A stretch of DNA of 64,000 nucleotides. Origin: Primulina eburnea. Lineage: Eukaryota; Streptophyta; Magnoliopsida; Lamiales; Gesneriaceae. Location: contig NC_133116.1 of NCBI RefSeq assembly GCF_022965805.1, positions 3,720,001-3,784,000 on the forward strand, given 5' to 3'. The notes under the pieces were generated by a model. The model did no database searches, was not told where the DNA came from, and worked only from the letters and a program-made list of their open reading frames with translations. Every line of letters starts with the position of its first letter. The first letter of the stretch is position 1. Shown piece by piece: positions 12,528-25,852 of this stretch. The translations under genes and the position numbers were made by a program.

Positions 12528-13117
12528 TTATCTTAATAAACTTAATACAAAGTTGCTACTATTTTTTGGCAAATCTGGTGGTGACCGACCACAGGGGAGC
12601 TGGAGAAATAATTTTAATTAAAAAAAATAGTTTGAAAGTGAAACCCAACAATTTAGTAAATGCTACTGGTAATAGTAATAAATAATTATAAATGCATTAT
12701 TATTTATTTTCTGCTCACACTATTCCACATATTAATTTTTTATTTATTTCAGTCGTAAAGACCCTCGAATCATTATTTATATGAAATATTTAGTATTGAT
12801 ATAATTAAGTGAATATTGATAATTAATAGTTGAATTAGATAATCCATTTAAATTGAAAGTACTGGACAATAAAACTTATGAAATTAGCTAAATATCTACA
12901 TTTACTATTTATTTAATTTAATATAGTTGAGATTTTATGATGATTTAATTGAATATTAAATATAATATTGAAAAATAGTTTAAATGGATATGGTAATACA
13001 CTTGTAACATGAAGGATTAAATAAGATTTGTATAAGATAAATCGGTGTAATTAATAATTTAATAAAGTTGGATGGACATTAATAATATGTATTTAAAGAT
13101 AATACATATTATTGCAG

Positions 13118-13153
<36 letters not shown>

Positions 13154-13578
13154 CAAACTAGTGAATAAATTGCGCAGCGGATTTGAGTAGTCGTTCCGAT
13201 GGTATCGGCGTCGTGTTCGTCGAAACCGCCGTACCTTTCCCTTTCCCTTTCCTTTTGTGGACTCCCACGCTCTTCGACCCAGCAGCCTCAATATTTGGCC
13301 ACTTGCTTAAATTCACTTCACATTCACTCCAAATCAAGTCCCCTAAATTTCACACATACAGAATACGTATTGTGTCTCTTCTTTTCTCGTCTCCTCCGCC
13401 CCTACTTTCCCTACCACTCTCCATTTTTTCTCAGGCAACTGGAAGAGAAGCCGACCCTTTTGCTACTCTGGGTGGTGAATTCGACTGTTTTTCTTCGTTT
13501 AACATATGGGTTGTGGAATCATTCGATTCATGGAGTGATTGATTATTGCCTGCCAACACTTTTTCAAGATTAACGGAG
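12528..13578. promoter_or_regulatory. presumed promoter and 5' leader of the MYC2-like gene
   Basis: The distal part is AT-rich, with a (TAA)n microsatellite at about 13120-13147. From about 13180 composition shifts to pyrimidine-rich, GC-richer sequence typical of a plant 5' leader. This leader-like stretch contains upstream ATGs: one at 13199 opens a 124-codon frame ending at 13573, just before the main ATG at 13579, and one at 13505 opens a short frame ending at about 13537. The transcription start is not visible, so which of these lie in the mRNA is unknown. Confidence 0.45.
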
Positions 13579-15486
13579 ATGAGTCTTTGGGCTAATACTA
13601 ATACATCCGCAACTTCTGCAGCGGTGGGAGTTGGCGGTGATATCTCGGCGATGGATGGGATCATGTCTTCGACTTCTGGTTTGTCTTCCTTTTGGCCTGC
13701 TACCTATGCACCTCCTCCTCCAAATCCTCTCCTGTCTATGGACCAATCCAAACCCACGTCCGTCACGCAGTTTTTCAACCAGGAAACGCTGCAGCAGCGT
13801 CTCCTGGCCTTGATTGAAGGCTCCCACGAGAGCTGGACTTATGCCATATTCTGGCAGTCTTCCGTTGTTGAATATGGTGGCTCATCTGTTTTGGGTTGGG
13901 GGGACGGGTATTACAAGAACGAAGGGAACAAGATGAAGCGCAAAACGGCGTCGTCACCTTTGGAGCAGGAGCACCGGAAGAGGGTTCTCAGGGAGCTGAA
14001 TTCTCTGGTTTCAGGATCTCAGGATTTGGCAGATAACACCGTGGATGAAGAGGTTACTGATACTGAATGGTTTTTCCTGATTTCTATGACTCAATGCTTT
14101 GTCGACGGGTCCGGGCTTCCGGGCCAAGCTTTTTACAGCTCGAACCCGGTCTGGGTGATTGGCGCGGAGAGGCTTGCCGTTTCTAACTGTGAGCGGGCCC
14201 GACAGGCACAGAGCTTCGGGCTTCAAACCATCGTTTGCATTCCATTGGCAACGGGCGTTGTTGAGCTTGGCTCCAGTGAACTGATTTTTCAGAGTTCAGA
14301 TCTCATGAACAAGGTCAGATTTTTGTTCAATTTCAATGGAGGGGAAATGTTTTCGGGCTCAGGATCTGGCTCTTGGGCCTTGGCCGAGAATGATCCATCA
14401 GCCCTTTGGTTGATCGACCCTACTTCGTCTGCGGTGGATATAAAGGATTCGTTCAATGATAATACTAGCAAGCAAATTGGTTTTGCTCATGAAAAACCAA
14501 GTTCCAGTACCGTAACTGAAAATCCACAGCAACAAACACAGGGGTTTCTTGCTAAAGAATTGAACTTTTCGGAATCCGGGTTTAATGGAAGTAGAAACAT
14601 GACGAATGGGGAGATACTCAGTTTTGGGGAGAGTGCTAAGAAGAGCATTTGTAGTAGGAATGAGAATTTGTTTGGAGTTCAAGAAGACAACAATAAAACC
14701 AGTAGTAAAAACAAGAATAAGTCCCCAGCTTCGAGGGGTAGTAATGAGGAAGGTGTGCTTTCATTTACTTCCGGTGCAATTTTGCACTCATCTGGTGTGG
14801 TGAAGATTGAAAATGGTGGTGGGGTTGAGTCAGAACATTCTGATCTCGACGTATCCTTGGTCAAGGAGGCTGATAGTTGTAAAACTGTTGATCTCGAGAA
14901 AAAGCCGAGAAAACGGGGAAGGAAGCCTGCAAATGGCCGGGAAGAGCCTTTGAATCACGTGGAAGCGGAGAGGCAGAGGAGGGAGAAATTGAATCAAAAG
15001 TTCTATGCCCTCAGAGCTGTAGTACCGAACGTTTCAAAAATGGACAAGGCTTCACTTCTCGGCGATGCTATTTCTTATATCAATGACTTGAAGTCGATGC
15101 TTCAAGGTGTTGAGTCAGAAAAGGATGATTTGAGGAGTCAACTTGAGTCGGTGAAAAGGGAATTAGCCGCTAAAGGATCGGCTACTCCTACACCAAAACA
15201 TGAACCGAAGATTTCGAACAATGGGGTGAACACAACCATCGACATGGATGTAGAAGTTAAGATAATTGGTTGGGATGCGATGATACGCATTCAAGGTAGT
15301 AAAAAGAATCATCCGACAGCAAGATTGATGATGGCGCTTAAAGAGTTAGACCTAGATGTTCATCATGCTAGTGTCTCCGTGGTAAAAGATTTAATGATTC
15401 AACAAGCAACGGTGAGGATGGAAGGTCCCTTTTACACGCAAGATCAGCTCAAGAAAGCTTTGATAGCTAAAATCGCTGCAAGTTGA
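13579..15486 (+). CDS. MYC2-like: MYC2-like bHLH transcription factor (jasmonate signalling)
   Basis: Intronless, 635 residues, as in MYC2/3/4 genes. I start at the ATG of [10 protein letters not shown] because upstream in-frame codons have no ATG and MNLW/MSLW starts are usual in asterid MYC2. Residues about 64-110 hold the JAZ-interacting segment ([32 protein letters not shown]), followed by the transactivation segment [18 protein letters not shown] and the conserved [11 protein letters not shown] and [16 protein letters not shown]. The bHLH region, about residues 455-515, has the H-E-R pattern [15 protein letters not shown] for E/G-box binding, then [18 protein letters not shown]. The C-terminus has the ACT-like dimerisation fold region ([15 protein letters not shown]). 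Family role: nuclear master regulator of jasmonate responses, repressed by JAZ proteins. MYC2 versus MYC4 paralogy cannot be settled here. Confidence 0.95.
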   Translation: MSLWANTNTSATSAAVGVGGDISAMDGIMSSTSGLSSFWPATYAPPPPNPLLSMDQSKPTSVTQFFNQETLQQRLLALIEGSHESWTYAIFWQSSVVEYGGSSVLGWGDGYYKNEGNKMKRKTASSPLEQEHRKRVLRELNSLVSGSQDLADNTVDEEVTDTEWFFLISMTQCFVDGSGLPGQAFYSSNPVWVIGAERLAVSNCERARQAQSFGLQTIVCIPLATGVVELGSSELIFQSSDLMNKVRFLFNFNGGEMFSGSGSGSWALAENDPSALWLIDPTSSAVDIKDSFNDNTSKQIGFAHEKPSSSTVTENPQQQTQGFLAKELNFSESGFNGSRNMTNGEILSFGESAKKSICSRNENLFGVQEDNNKTSSKNKNKSPASRGSNEEGVLSFTSGAILHSSGVVKIENGGGVESEHSDLDVSLVKEADSCKTVDLEKKPRKRGRKPANGREEPLNHVEAERQRREKLNQKFYALRAVVPNVSKMDKASLLGDAISYINDLKSMLQGVESEKDDLRSQLESVKRELAAKGSATPTPKHEPKISNNGVNTTIDMDVEVKIIGWDAMIRIQGSKKNHPTARLMMALKELDLDVHHASVSVVKDLMIQQATVRMEGPFYTQDQLKKALIAKIAAS

Positions 15487-16393
15487 TAGAATTTGGATAA
15501 ATGGAATTCGAGAGAAACTCATTCTTTGATCAATGGAACGCGGTGAAAGCTTTGTATGTCGCATAGATTGAGCTTAGTTTTAGTACCATTGTAGAAGCTA
15601 CCCCAGTTCTTGTTTTTAAACCAAGAGCCTTTGTCTCAATAGTTTTAATCCCTATCCCACAGTTTGTATCGAAAAGAAAAAAAAAAAAGATGTCTGTCTA
15701 GCTAAGCTTTTCCACTGGTTACTGTCCAATCGCTGTGTTGTATATAATTTAGGGGACGCCTGTTTGTTTATGTGATATAAATTATAAAAGACAAATGAAT
15801 TTTGTCCACCTTGGTTGTACTATGGCGATTTTTTGTATCCTTAATGGCCCACAATAACTGAGTGCGACTTTTGTTCCAATTATTATTTATTATTATTATT
15901 ATTTTGAGTAATATTTTGTTCCAATTATTAATCGATTTTTGTCTTTGGATGAGCTGAGACATGTTTTCTTCTTTATATCCCAACTCTAGGTCATGCATCC
16001 AAAAAATGACGAAAATATATCTTCAAAAAAAGAATGATGAAAATAAAAAATTTATTATAGTTAAGCAAAGCATTTCATATATTCCATTTTAAATATACTA
16101 TAATTTTTTTCTTCAATTTATTTTATGAGTTAAATTCCTTATTGTTCGCGGAACGAATTCGTACAAATGTAGGGTATACAAACACAATAGGTGCTACATA
16201 TATCGACGCCAACTAGTCACATGTACGAGTGTGTCAAATGTATGTATTGAGGTGGTTTTGAAACGCACAGCTTGTGCCCATTCTTGGCAGTGTTAATTTA
16301 TATGAGAGCAGCTCCTTCGTTTAGTGCACATCTAAACTTTGTGGCGTTTGTCTTTTCACTGTAGTTGATCCATCTTTAGTTTTTTTGCAGTCC
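15487..16393. other. intergenic, MYC2-like 3' side and subtilase 5' side
   Basis: Begins with the 3' untranslated region of the MYC2-like gene (T-rich tract, A-run near 15676). From about 16200 it becomes the presumed promoter of the subtilase gene. I see no additional gene and no clear repeat. Confidence 0.5.
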
Positions 16394-19300
16394 ATGAAAA
16401 CTATTTTCGTTTTTCTTCTTACTGCATTTGTAAATCTTTTCTCAATAGAAGCCAATGTGTACATGATTCTGATGGAAGATGACCCCCTTGTCATGATGTC
16501 ATCAAGGTTTTTCTTTGTTGGCTAAATATTATTAATAACTATTTTTTAATGAAACTTTATAATTCCAAATGTTATGCTATGTTAGTTTTATCTTCCTTTT
16601 TTTCTCTGAGTAAATATTTTTTTTATCTTCTTTCGACTATATTTGACTTATTGATCAAAACATCCATATAGTTAATATCATCAAAATGTCTCTGTTTATA
16701 AAAATATTTTGTATATGTTTGTTTGTTTGTTTTTTGGATAATTTTTTATATATGTTTGTTGCTACTAATATCTTATGCAGTAAGTTGGGATGCTCTTGCT
16801 TTCCAGAAACTAATCTGAATTAATTTTGTATGCATAACCTGTTAATAGTATTACATATAATTTATGATGACTGCAAGAGTTTTTTATTTAGATTTATTTG
16901 TAGTTTTGGATGAATCCGGCTTAAAATTTTGTGTTTAAGGTAAAAAAGGAATAAGAGAGAGTGAGAATTTTTCGGGTTTTAGATTCGCTCCTGATCCAGA
17001 AAGTTTAGGTTCTTTTAGTCACTAAGATCAAACATTTTGCCTACTCTGAAGAATTATTTTTCCAGTTACGAGATTTTTTCCTCATCAAGCAGCTTTTTGT
17101 GCAGGAACAGAGAAGATATTTCATTGTACAAAGAGAGAATGACCAGGAAACATGATGCATTCCTAAAATCAACCTTGGAAGAAGGCTCATACGTCAAGTT
17201 GTATAGCTATACTCATTTGCTAAATGGCTTCGCAATTCATGTTACAGACAAGAAGGTAAATTTAGTATAGGATAATAAATAAGACATCGCCCAAGTTACT
17301 AAAAGAGTCCAAACTGTTTTTAGGCACTTCCTATGTTAAGAGATGCAGAGAAAGTTCGATCAATCCATAAGGATGCTAAAATGAAGAAGCTCACTACACA
17401 TACACCTGATTTTCTTGGAATTACGAATGGTGCGTGGCCGGAGTTAGGCGGATCTAATGTTGCAGGCGATGGAGTCGTGATTGGCCTCATCGACACAGGA
17501 ATCAACCCTTTTCATCCGAGTTTCACGGCCCAAACAACGGTGACCAAAAGCAGCAAGTTTAAAGGAAAATGTGAGATTGGAGAGCGTTTTCCAGCATCAG
17601 CGTGTAATGGGAAGATTGTTGGCGCACAGCACTTTGCAAGAGCCGCTATTGCTGCAGGAGAATTTAACTCCTCACTCGACTTTGCGTCGCCTTTTGATCC
17701 TGATGGTCATGGAAGGTAAGTCACATACAATCAAAAGCGCACACACAGTAATATGTCATTATGTCAATATTTGTTATCGTGAATTTTTAAGAGTTAAAAG
17801 ACTCGTTTTAAGGCCGCTGATTTTTACAGCCACACGGCCTCCACAGCAGCCGGAAACAACCATATTCCAGTGATAGTCAACAACTTCAACTACGGGTATG
17901 CAAGCGGCATGGCACCAGGAGCTAGGTGATAAATCGCATTTTTTTAGATCTTTGGCTATGCAATCTATTCTCCGAGCAGTATAAATTACGTGTGATCGTG
18001 ATGAGTCCTCACTCTGGTCTTGATGCAGGATTGCTGTCTATAAAGCTCTTTATCCCTTTGGAGGTTACATGTCTGACGTTGTGGCTGCGATCGATCAGGT
18101 CATAAACATAAAACTTGTGTCATTTCACTCAATACCTTGCATTAATCTCATATCCTAGGTTCATCAATTTCTTCTCTCTGCTAAAGGCTGTAGAAGATGG
18201 AGTTGATATCCTCAGCCTCTCTATAGGGCCAACAAGCGTGCCTTCTGGGCCTTCTGCGTTCCTAAATGTTCTAGAAATCGAGCTTCTTTTTGCCACCAAA
18301 GCTGGTGTACTAGTTGTACAAGCTGCCGGAAATGGTGGGCCTTCCCTAAGTTCGATCCTTTCTTTTAGTCCGTGGATCGTCACTGTTGCAGCCTCTATGA
18401 CCGACCGGAAGTACAACAACTCCCTCATCTTAGGAAATGGCCAAACCTTAACTGGAACCGGACTTGCACGTAAGAAATAATACACGATTCCTTGTCCCCA
18501 CAACGCTGTTTTACTCATAATTATGCATGTCAATGTCCCAGCTCCAACGGTCGGAGGAGTATTCTTTCCTTTGGCAGCTGCTGCTGACGTTAGTCAAATG
18601 AACATAGCTGCGGGACAGGTGGAAAACTGCCAGAGTCCGGATCCATTCATACGGACCTCAGTTCGTGGGAAGATAATAATCTGCTCATACACATTCGACT
18701 TTGAATCCGAGGAAGCAAGTATAGCCACAGTTTCAGACACCATACAGAGAATTGGAGCTGCTGGTTTCATACTAACCATGGATCCCGACGTTGGTTCCGA
18801 ACAGATTAAGGGTGCTACAGTAACCTTACCAGTCCCAGGAATCATTCTAAACAATAGGGAATCTTCGTCGGTAAAGTAACAATTTTCATGTGTAATTAAT
18901 TATTTGGAACACAACTTGAAGTGTGTATCATTTGGTGCAGGCTGTGTGGGAATATTACAACTCGAATACAGTGAGGACCAGAAGTGGAAAAGCCATAGGA
19001 TTCAGAGGAACAGCGAGGATTTTGGATGGGAGACGGGCGACTTTCGTTGGACCAGCTCCAGTTGTAGCCTCGTATTCATCGAGGGGACCAGATGTTGACA
19101 ATGCACTTCTAGAAACTGCTGATGTGCTGAAGCCTAACATAATGGCTCCTGGCTCATCAATTTGGGCTGCTTGGAGTCATGATAGTGAAGGAGATGAACC
19201 TTTAAGAGGTAAAAAGGAAAAAAAATGAAAGCAAGTATTATGTGGTCCTCATATTCCTGTATTAGAAATGTAATGAGAGGAAATAGAGGAATACCGGCAA

Positions 19301-20036
19301 TTAACTATGTTTTGAGGGTGAAACTTATATTCGGGATCACATTCCAGGGCAATCATTTTCCCTGTTGTCTGGGACAAGCATGGCAACTCCACACATTGCT
19401 GGAATCGCCGCACTTATAAAGCAAAAACACCGGCGTTGGAGTCCTGCAGCCATCACTTCAGCCATGCTGACCACAGCCCGAGTCGCCGATAAATCTGGTT
19501 CACCTATTCTAGCCCAAGGTAGAAACAAGCTATCCACAGCCACCCCATTCGACTTTGGATCAGGTTCTATCGATCCATCAAGAGCCATCGATCCAGGGCT
19601 CATATTCGACGCTAGATTCAAGCACTACATCCAGTTCCTGTGTGCTGTTCCAGGCGCGGATGACATGTCCATAAGACGAGCCATCGGGGTAGGATGCCCA
19701 ATCCCAGGAAAAGAATGGTGCTCGGATTTGAACATGGCTAGTGTGACAGTTTCTAACTTGGTTGGGTCAAGGAAAGTGATACGAAGGGTGACTAATGTTG
19801 GTGATGCTGATGAGAAGTATAGGGTCGTCGTTAGAGAGCCGATTGGTGTCAATGTCTCGGTGACACCAAGCGTATTTACTATAAGTGCTAAAGCCTCGAG
19901 ACACATTATACTCGTACTGGGAGCGACTCAGAGGACGAATTCTTATACATTCGGTGAGATGGTGTTTGAAGGAGATCAGAAGCATATTGTTCGAGTTCCT
20001 ATTACTGTTTTTGTCAGTAGTGTACTGAAACATTGA
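16394..20036 (+). CDS. SBT2-like: subtilisin-like serine protease, SBT2 class
   Basis: Nine exons: 16394-16506, 17105-17255, 17324-17715, 17830-17925, 18029-18098, 18187-18469, 18542-18870, 18941-19208 and 19348-20036. All are GT-AG and frame-consistent, giving 796 residues. A hydrophobic signal peptide ([17 protein letters not shown]...) leads into the I9 prodomain (VYMILMEDD to LLNGFAIHV). The catalytic residues are all present: Asp145 in GLIDTG, His220 in GHGSHT, Asn323 in AAGNGG, Ser578 in [11 protein letters not shown]-like insert lies between Asn and Ser, and an Fn3-like domain follows to the end. Wording such as [37 protein letters not shown] and DILSLSIGP matches SBT2.1/2.2 rather than SBT1. 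Expected to be secreted. The short first exon was found by joining its SSR codon to RNREDIS. Confidence 0.93.
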
Positions 20037-20798
20037 TGTCTCCGTTCCTTCTATTTCACGAATAGGCTAGTTTTGCTTGTATTCACCTTTCAGTTTCATA
20101 GGAGGATTTGATGATCTACGATGATTTGCAAACCTTGAAAACGAATAAGACGAAGATAATTTCACAAATTCATCTAAAAATAACTGTTTGAATAGTCTGA
20201 GACGCCAGATTCATGGCAAAAAGAGTTTTGTTCTTCTCTGTTTTGTTGATCTATGGGAATAAAATTGCAAATGAAATACCCAAAATACTATTTTTTTTTA
20301 AAAAGATTTGATCACGGCTGCACAATTATTGTGTAAATACATGTGCATAAATATATAAATATTTATATTTGTGTATGTGTGTGTATATATAATATTTATA
20401 TTTTGAGCTTCATATTGCATTATTTGTTTATTTTTCAATGTATAAAAATAAATAAATGAGTTCATATATAACTGATACATAGAAGCTATATACTGACATA
20501 TAATTTTGTATTGTTATAAATAAAAATAAGATTATTTAATTGTTTATTAATGTCATCAAGGGAATTATATATATTTTATTGTATGATTTATCATATTTAT
20601 TTAAATTTAAATATGTAAAATAAAGTAATAAACAAACCTCCATAAATTGAACCGCGAATCAATTCTTTATTTTTGATTCTTTATAGTGACATTAACTTAA
20701 ATTATATTTAAAACATTATACCCGTACCATATGTAACGAAAATATTATGGAGAAGATAATTTTTCAAATTATTTCATAAAACAAATTCTTTATTAATT

Positions 20799-20839
<41 letters not shown>

Positions 20840-21450
20840 TTTATCAAAATCGTGGCTACTTCGTGATTCTATTAGCGTCATAAGATTTTCATATGGAATA
20901 AAACTTCAATTTGATAGCTCCGGCTATCAGTAATAATTTCTATTTTTCCTCCCTGACGCTTCAATCGTAATCAATATTAATGAATAATTTTTTTTTTAAA
21001 AAAAACTTTATTCATTAACCAAAGAATTTAAGGACTCGTCACTAATTTAATCAGAGAGCAAACGTTCGACCATACAACAATAACAAGGAATTAGTGAGCT
21101 AAAATACACTGAAACTTTAACTCACACAACCATCAAGTGTTGAATGTTAATTGAGACTTTTTGAATTTACCGCACTTATTAGTACCTAATTTCATCGAGT
21201 ATGCATGGAAACATATGATGTTGACTCTCGTGAATTTTTTTTAAAAATAATTTTGGTAATATATATTAATCACTTTATGATTTTAATCATTTACGTTATA
21301 TCAAATCAGCTTTAACCAAATATGTTTGATTTCTTTGTGATCATAGTTCTTTTATATGTGACACTGATTGAATTGATCACTTAATATAGGAACAAGGTTC
21401 AAATCTACCAATATGTCAGTATGTACTTCTATTTAACATCTATTATAATG
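20037..21450. other. AT-rich intergenic DNA with TA microsatellite
   Basis: No gene seen. An (AT)n tract lies at about 20803-20832. The first 100-200 bases are the 3' untranslated region of the subtilase. Confidence 0.5.
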
Positions 21451-21632
21451 GAGTGAGTCTCATGTGAGACCGTCTCACGGATCATAATCCGTGAGACGGG
21501 TCAACCCTACCCATATTCACAATAAAAAGTAATACTCTTAGCATAAAAAGTAATACTTTTTCATGGGTGACCCAAATAAGAGATCCGTCTCACGAATATG
21601 ACCCGTGAGACCGTCTCACACAAGTTTTTGCC
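21451..21632 (+). mobile_element. 182-bp MITE, copy 4
   Basis: Full-length copy with perfect 9-bp duplication ATTATAATG at 21442-21450 and 21633-21641. Starts GAGTGAGTCTCATGTGAGAC and ends AAGTTTTTGCC. It lies about 480 bases upstream of the HsfA1-like start codon. Confidence 0.87.
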
Positions 21633-22116
21633 ATTATAATGATAAACAACTCAGTCTGGACGTAACTTTCTTTTATATTCTCAAAACTTTTGTGGCTCCA
21701 TGTTCACAGTGGTTTAGTGGTGTCTTTATCTCATGTGACATGCGAAAAAAAATGTTTGTGGAAAGATTTATAAAAATAGAAACTCAAGCATATAAAAAAA
21801 AATTAAAAGTAATTCGGCACAATAATTACATAGGAAAAAAAAAGAAGGAAAAAAAATTATAACGATTTGGGGTGGCATCGTCATTTTATCTAACCGCCTG
21901 GGGACCTCGACGCTTCTCCTTTCTCCCACTGTGTAATTAGGAACGGTATATCATTTGATCTCTTTTACACCTCTACCACACAACGCGACGCACCCACCAC
22001 CCCAAACAAAATCTAGGGTTTTTTCTCCCAAAATTCTCAATACTAGCTCTGCATCTCTTCAAAATCCCCTCTTATCAATTATGTATCCGCCAATCGACAT
22101 ATGACCTTTTTTCTAT

Positions 22117-25100
22117 ATGGAGGCGCCAGCTTCTAATTTGTCTTCCAGCGCCGGGAAGGTGGGCGGCGATGGGCTTCCTCCCCCGGCCCCGATGCCTTCA
22201 GCGAATGTTCCTCCGCCGTTCCTGGCAAAAACATATGACGTGGTGGATGACCCTAGCACAGATACGATCGTGTCGTGGAGCGCTTCGAATAATAGTTTTG
22301 TTGTTTGGGACTCTTCCTTGTTTGCCAGGGACTTACTTCCTAAGTACTTCAAACACAATAATTTCTCTAGTTTTGTGCGCCAGCTTAATACATATGTAAG
22401 TTATCCTCGGCAGTCGGCCCTCTACTTTTTTATTTATGTATTAGAGTTTATTTGTCGATTGAGGTGTTTTTTGGTTGAATTAAGTTAGACTCGGTTGTGT
22501 GCGTCTGGTTACTTGAATCATTTCGTGTGTGTGAATGCTATTGTTTCTCGTGTGTGAGATAATTTAGCTGTTGGATAGCTCTGGGAATAACTATCGTGGT
22601 CTTGTGATATTTATTTTATCAAGTGCAATTTTTTTTAATATTAATGAATTTGGTTATTTTGGTGCGTGATGACTCAACTGTCGGCAACAGATAACAATTT
22701 TGATGACATAATTTAACATATGGAGTGTCCTTCTGTTGATTATGTGATTCTGAAAGAATCTAAAAACCAATTAACTGCACAGTTAAATTTGTGAAGAGTG
22801 GTGTCTGGTGCCGATATGCACTTGCTGTTACCACCAAATAAAGGGTTCTTGCATGAAGAGTTACCATTAAGTTAAAGAACTGGGAAGGATGATGTCCTGT
22901 AAGAGTGAAGATGTTGAGCTATAAATATGACAGTGGTATGATTGATGAATTTATTAGATATTATATTTGAAGTAATGTATAAGTAAGAACGTAACTGCCA
23001 TCCATTGAAACTCTTGGGAGTTAGATCTGACATCATCGTTCTTGTCATTATTTCTTCCTTTAAATGCATACTATTGTGCATAAATGCTCCATATATCTAG
23101 TTGTGGTTTGGTCATATTTCATGCTGCTTATGTATTTGCTAGCTGAGATTTTATTTGGCTTCAAGGCCATGTTAACTGACTGGACAATTACATTTCTCAC
23201 TTTAAGCGTGCATATCATTGTCTCTGTGATGATATCTTTTTCCCATTTTGCCTCTATCATAAGCATTGATTGCGATTTTGTCCTGAAATTTTTTGCACCT
23301 AAATATATTACTACTTTTGGGCTTTAAAACCATATGGTTTCTAATTCTTTCTTATTGAGCTCCTCATACTTGATCGGATTGAATTGTAAATGATATCTTC
23401 CATAATAAGTAAACTGAAACCAATATTATTTAAGGACAGAAAACCCATTCAATCTCTGTTAACTCTTGGCTTATATTGTGTCATGAGAGACTTGTGCTAG
23501 GAGATCATGGTTCGTAGTGCTTAATATGGTCTGTGCCCGTTCTCTTTGTTGTACTGTGGATTTGATGCCTGCTAATTGGGATATATTCTCTTTTGCTGTT
23601 AATATCTTCCTTTTGTGTTGTCATTTTTTCGAAACCTACAAGGAATGTTGTTATCTCACAATTCAATGGCCGTTTTTTTGTAGCCTTGGTTCCCAAATTG
23701 GTTCCTGTTGACTGCCATGCTGTTTATGTTCTAGACAGCCTTGGCTCTTGTCATGAGATCTGTTTGATTATTCTCTCTGCATGTTCTTCTATTTTGCATG
23801 TTAGCAATTGAGCGGCAATAGTTTTTTTTAAAAAAAATTCTAAGTACTTCCTGTATGGGAACTTTTGGACGAGCAGGGTTTTAGAAAGGTTGATCCAGAC
23901 CGATGGGAGTTTGCAAATGAGGGTTTCTTACGAGGACAAAAGCATCTTCTTAAAAGTATCAGTCGAAGGAAGCCTGCACATTTGCAGCCTCATCAGCATC
24001 AACCACCAGTTGGACAGAGTTCTTCTGTTGGAGCATGTGTTGAGGTTGGGAAATTTGGGCTCGAAGAGGAAGTGGAAAGGCTTAAAAGGGATAAGAATGT
24101 GCTAATGCAGGAGCTTGTAAGGTTGAGGCAACAGCAGCAAACCACTGATGGGCAGTTACAAACAATGGCTCAGCGTCTTCAGGGTATGGAACAACGTCAA
24201 CAACAGATGATGTCTTTCCTAGCAAAAGCTGTGAACAGTCCAGGTTTCCTTGCTCAGTTTATGCACCAGCAAACTGACAGCAACAGACGTATAACAGAAG
24301 GCAACAAAAAAAGGAGACTAAAGCAAGATGATGTTTCGGATTATAATTCTGTTAGCAATGCTTCTGATGGTCAGATCATTAAGTATCAACCTTTGATAAA
24401 CGAGGCAGCAAAAGCAATGCTAAGACAGAATGTAAAACTAGATTCTACTAGGTTAGAAAATGTCGGTAATGATTCGGATAGTTTCTTCATGGATAACAGT
24501 TCATCCCCGTCCAGTACACCGGACTCTGGCAATTCTGTAAACCATCATGTTTCGGGAGTGACTCTTCAAGAGGTACCTCCTATTTCAGGTCTGCCATTCA
24601 TACCGTCAGGCATACCAATTACAGCTTTTGATTCTGCACTGAAAGCCGATGTTCAATCAGATGCCGGCTGTCCTGCTGAAATTATGTCTGAGCAATATTT
24701 CAGTGCAAGTCCTCAGATAGCAGCACAAGTGCCTCCTATTGCCCTTCCGTCTGTTGGTGATACCATCGGGCACCTCTCTCAGATTATGCCAGAGAACAAT
24801 GGTGATATTGTGGGAACAGAAACAGAGAACATTACTTTTATGGATGCTACGTTATTCGCACCAAGTGGCGAAGACCTGATTGACATAGGTGGACTTTCTC
24901 CTGATCCTCAAGTTGAATGGGATGATGATGAACTTCCTGGAGTTGGTGATCCTTTTTGGGAAACATTTCTTCGGAGTCCATTTCTATCAGAGACCGAGAC
25001 CAACTCCAATTTAACTGATGAACTTCTCGAGGCAGGTGAAAAAAAGCCAAAGGAAAATGGGTGGGCTAAATCTCAGCGCATGGAACTGCTAACGGAGCGG

Positions 25101-25136
25101 ATGGGGAATCTTTCATCAAATGCCGAGAAACTTTGA
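22117..25136 (+). CDS. HSFA1-like: heat shock transcription factor, class A1
   Basis: Two exons, 22117-22395 and 23877-25136, joined at the intron position conserved in plant Hsf DNA-binding domains (after RQLNTY, before [10 protein letters not shown]). The product has 512 residues. The DNA-binding domain spans about residues 33-125 ([13 protein letters not shown] to RKPAHL). The HR-A/B oligomerisation coiled coil is about 149-222 and includes the class A insert. The nuclear localisation signal NKKRRLKQ is near 235. An AHA activation motif [11 protein letters not shown] is near 451, and the C-terminus ([13 protein letters not shown]) fits a nuclear export signal. These parts in this order mark HsfA1, the family that starts the heat-stress programme by binding heat shock elements and is held inactive by Hsp70/Hsp90. 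The 1481-bp intron shows nothing else. A Hip co-chaperone gene lies about 18 kb away. Confidence 0.95.
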
Positions 25137-25852
25137 AACGGTGTATAAGTTAAATTATGTGTGTCTCTTTCTTACCTCGGGTATTATAAGAGTACTTGTA
25201 CATCTTTTTGGCCGTATTCACGAGTGCAGGTCTCTGCTAGATTTGTGGATATGAGGATTACAGAAACTTCTTGAAATTAAAGATGAGTGACGAAAAATGT
25301 TGAAATAGTTTACTGTATTTGGATGGGCAGATTCTCATTTCTCAGTTAATCAAAACACAATTACATAGTTTTTTCCACCTCCACCGCCCTCTTCAAGAAA
25401 ATCCACCATATTGCACTGGCAAACTACAATTTTTCAGAATCAATTTTACAGATCAATTCGAAAATAATGGTAGGAATTGAATTTGAAATTGGACTATGAG
25501 TACTCCCATGTTCACTCCTGGAAAATAAATTACATATATTATTATTTTAACAATATTTTCGAAAATTTCAGCAGCTATCTCCATTAAAATTAAATAATGT
25601 GAATCACCATGGCGTAGCACACATGTGTTTAGTAAAAATTCTCAACACTTGGCTAGAAATTCTATATAAAGAATAGAGCAATCAAGATTTCTACACAGAT
25701 GTTTGATCTCAACAACAAAGTAGACATCATGACAGAACCTCAAGCTCAGTTTGCTGTTATCAACTAAAGTCCTTCCTCAAACAGAAGATGGTGTGAAATT
25801 AACATAAAAAGGACTTAAAATCAGCTATCAAAGAAGCATACATCTATATGCA
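25137..25852. other. intergenic, convergent 3' ends
   Basis: Lies between the stop of the HsfA1-like gene and the stop of the minus-strand small protein gene, so it holds both 3' untranslated regions. No other feature seen. Confidence 0.5.
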
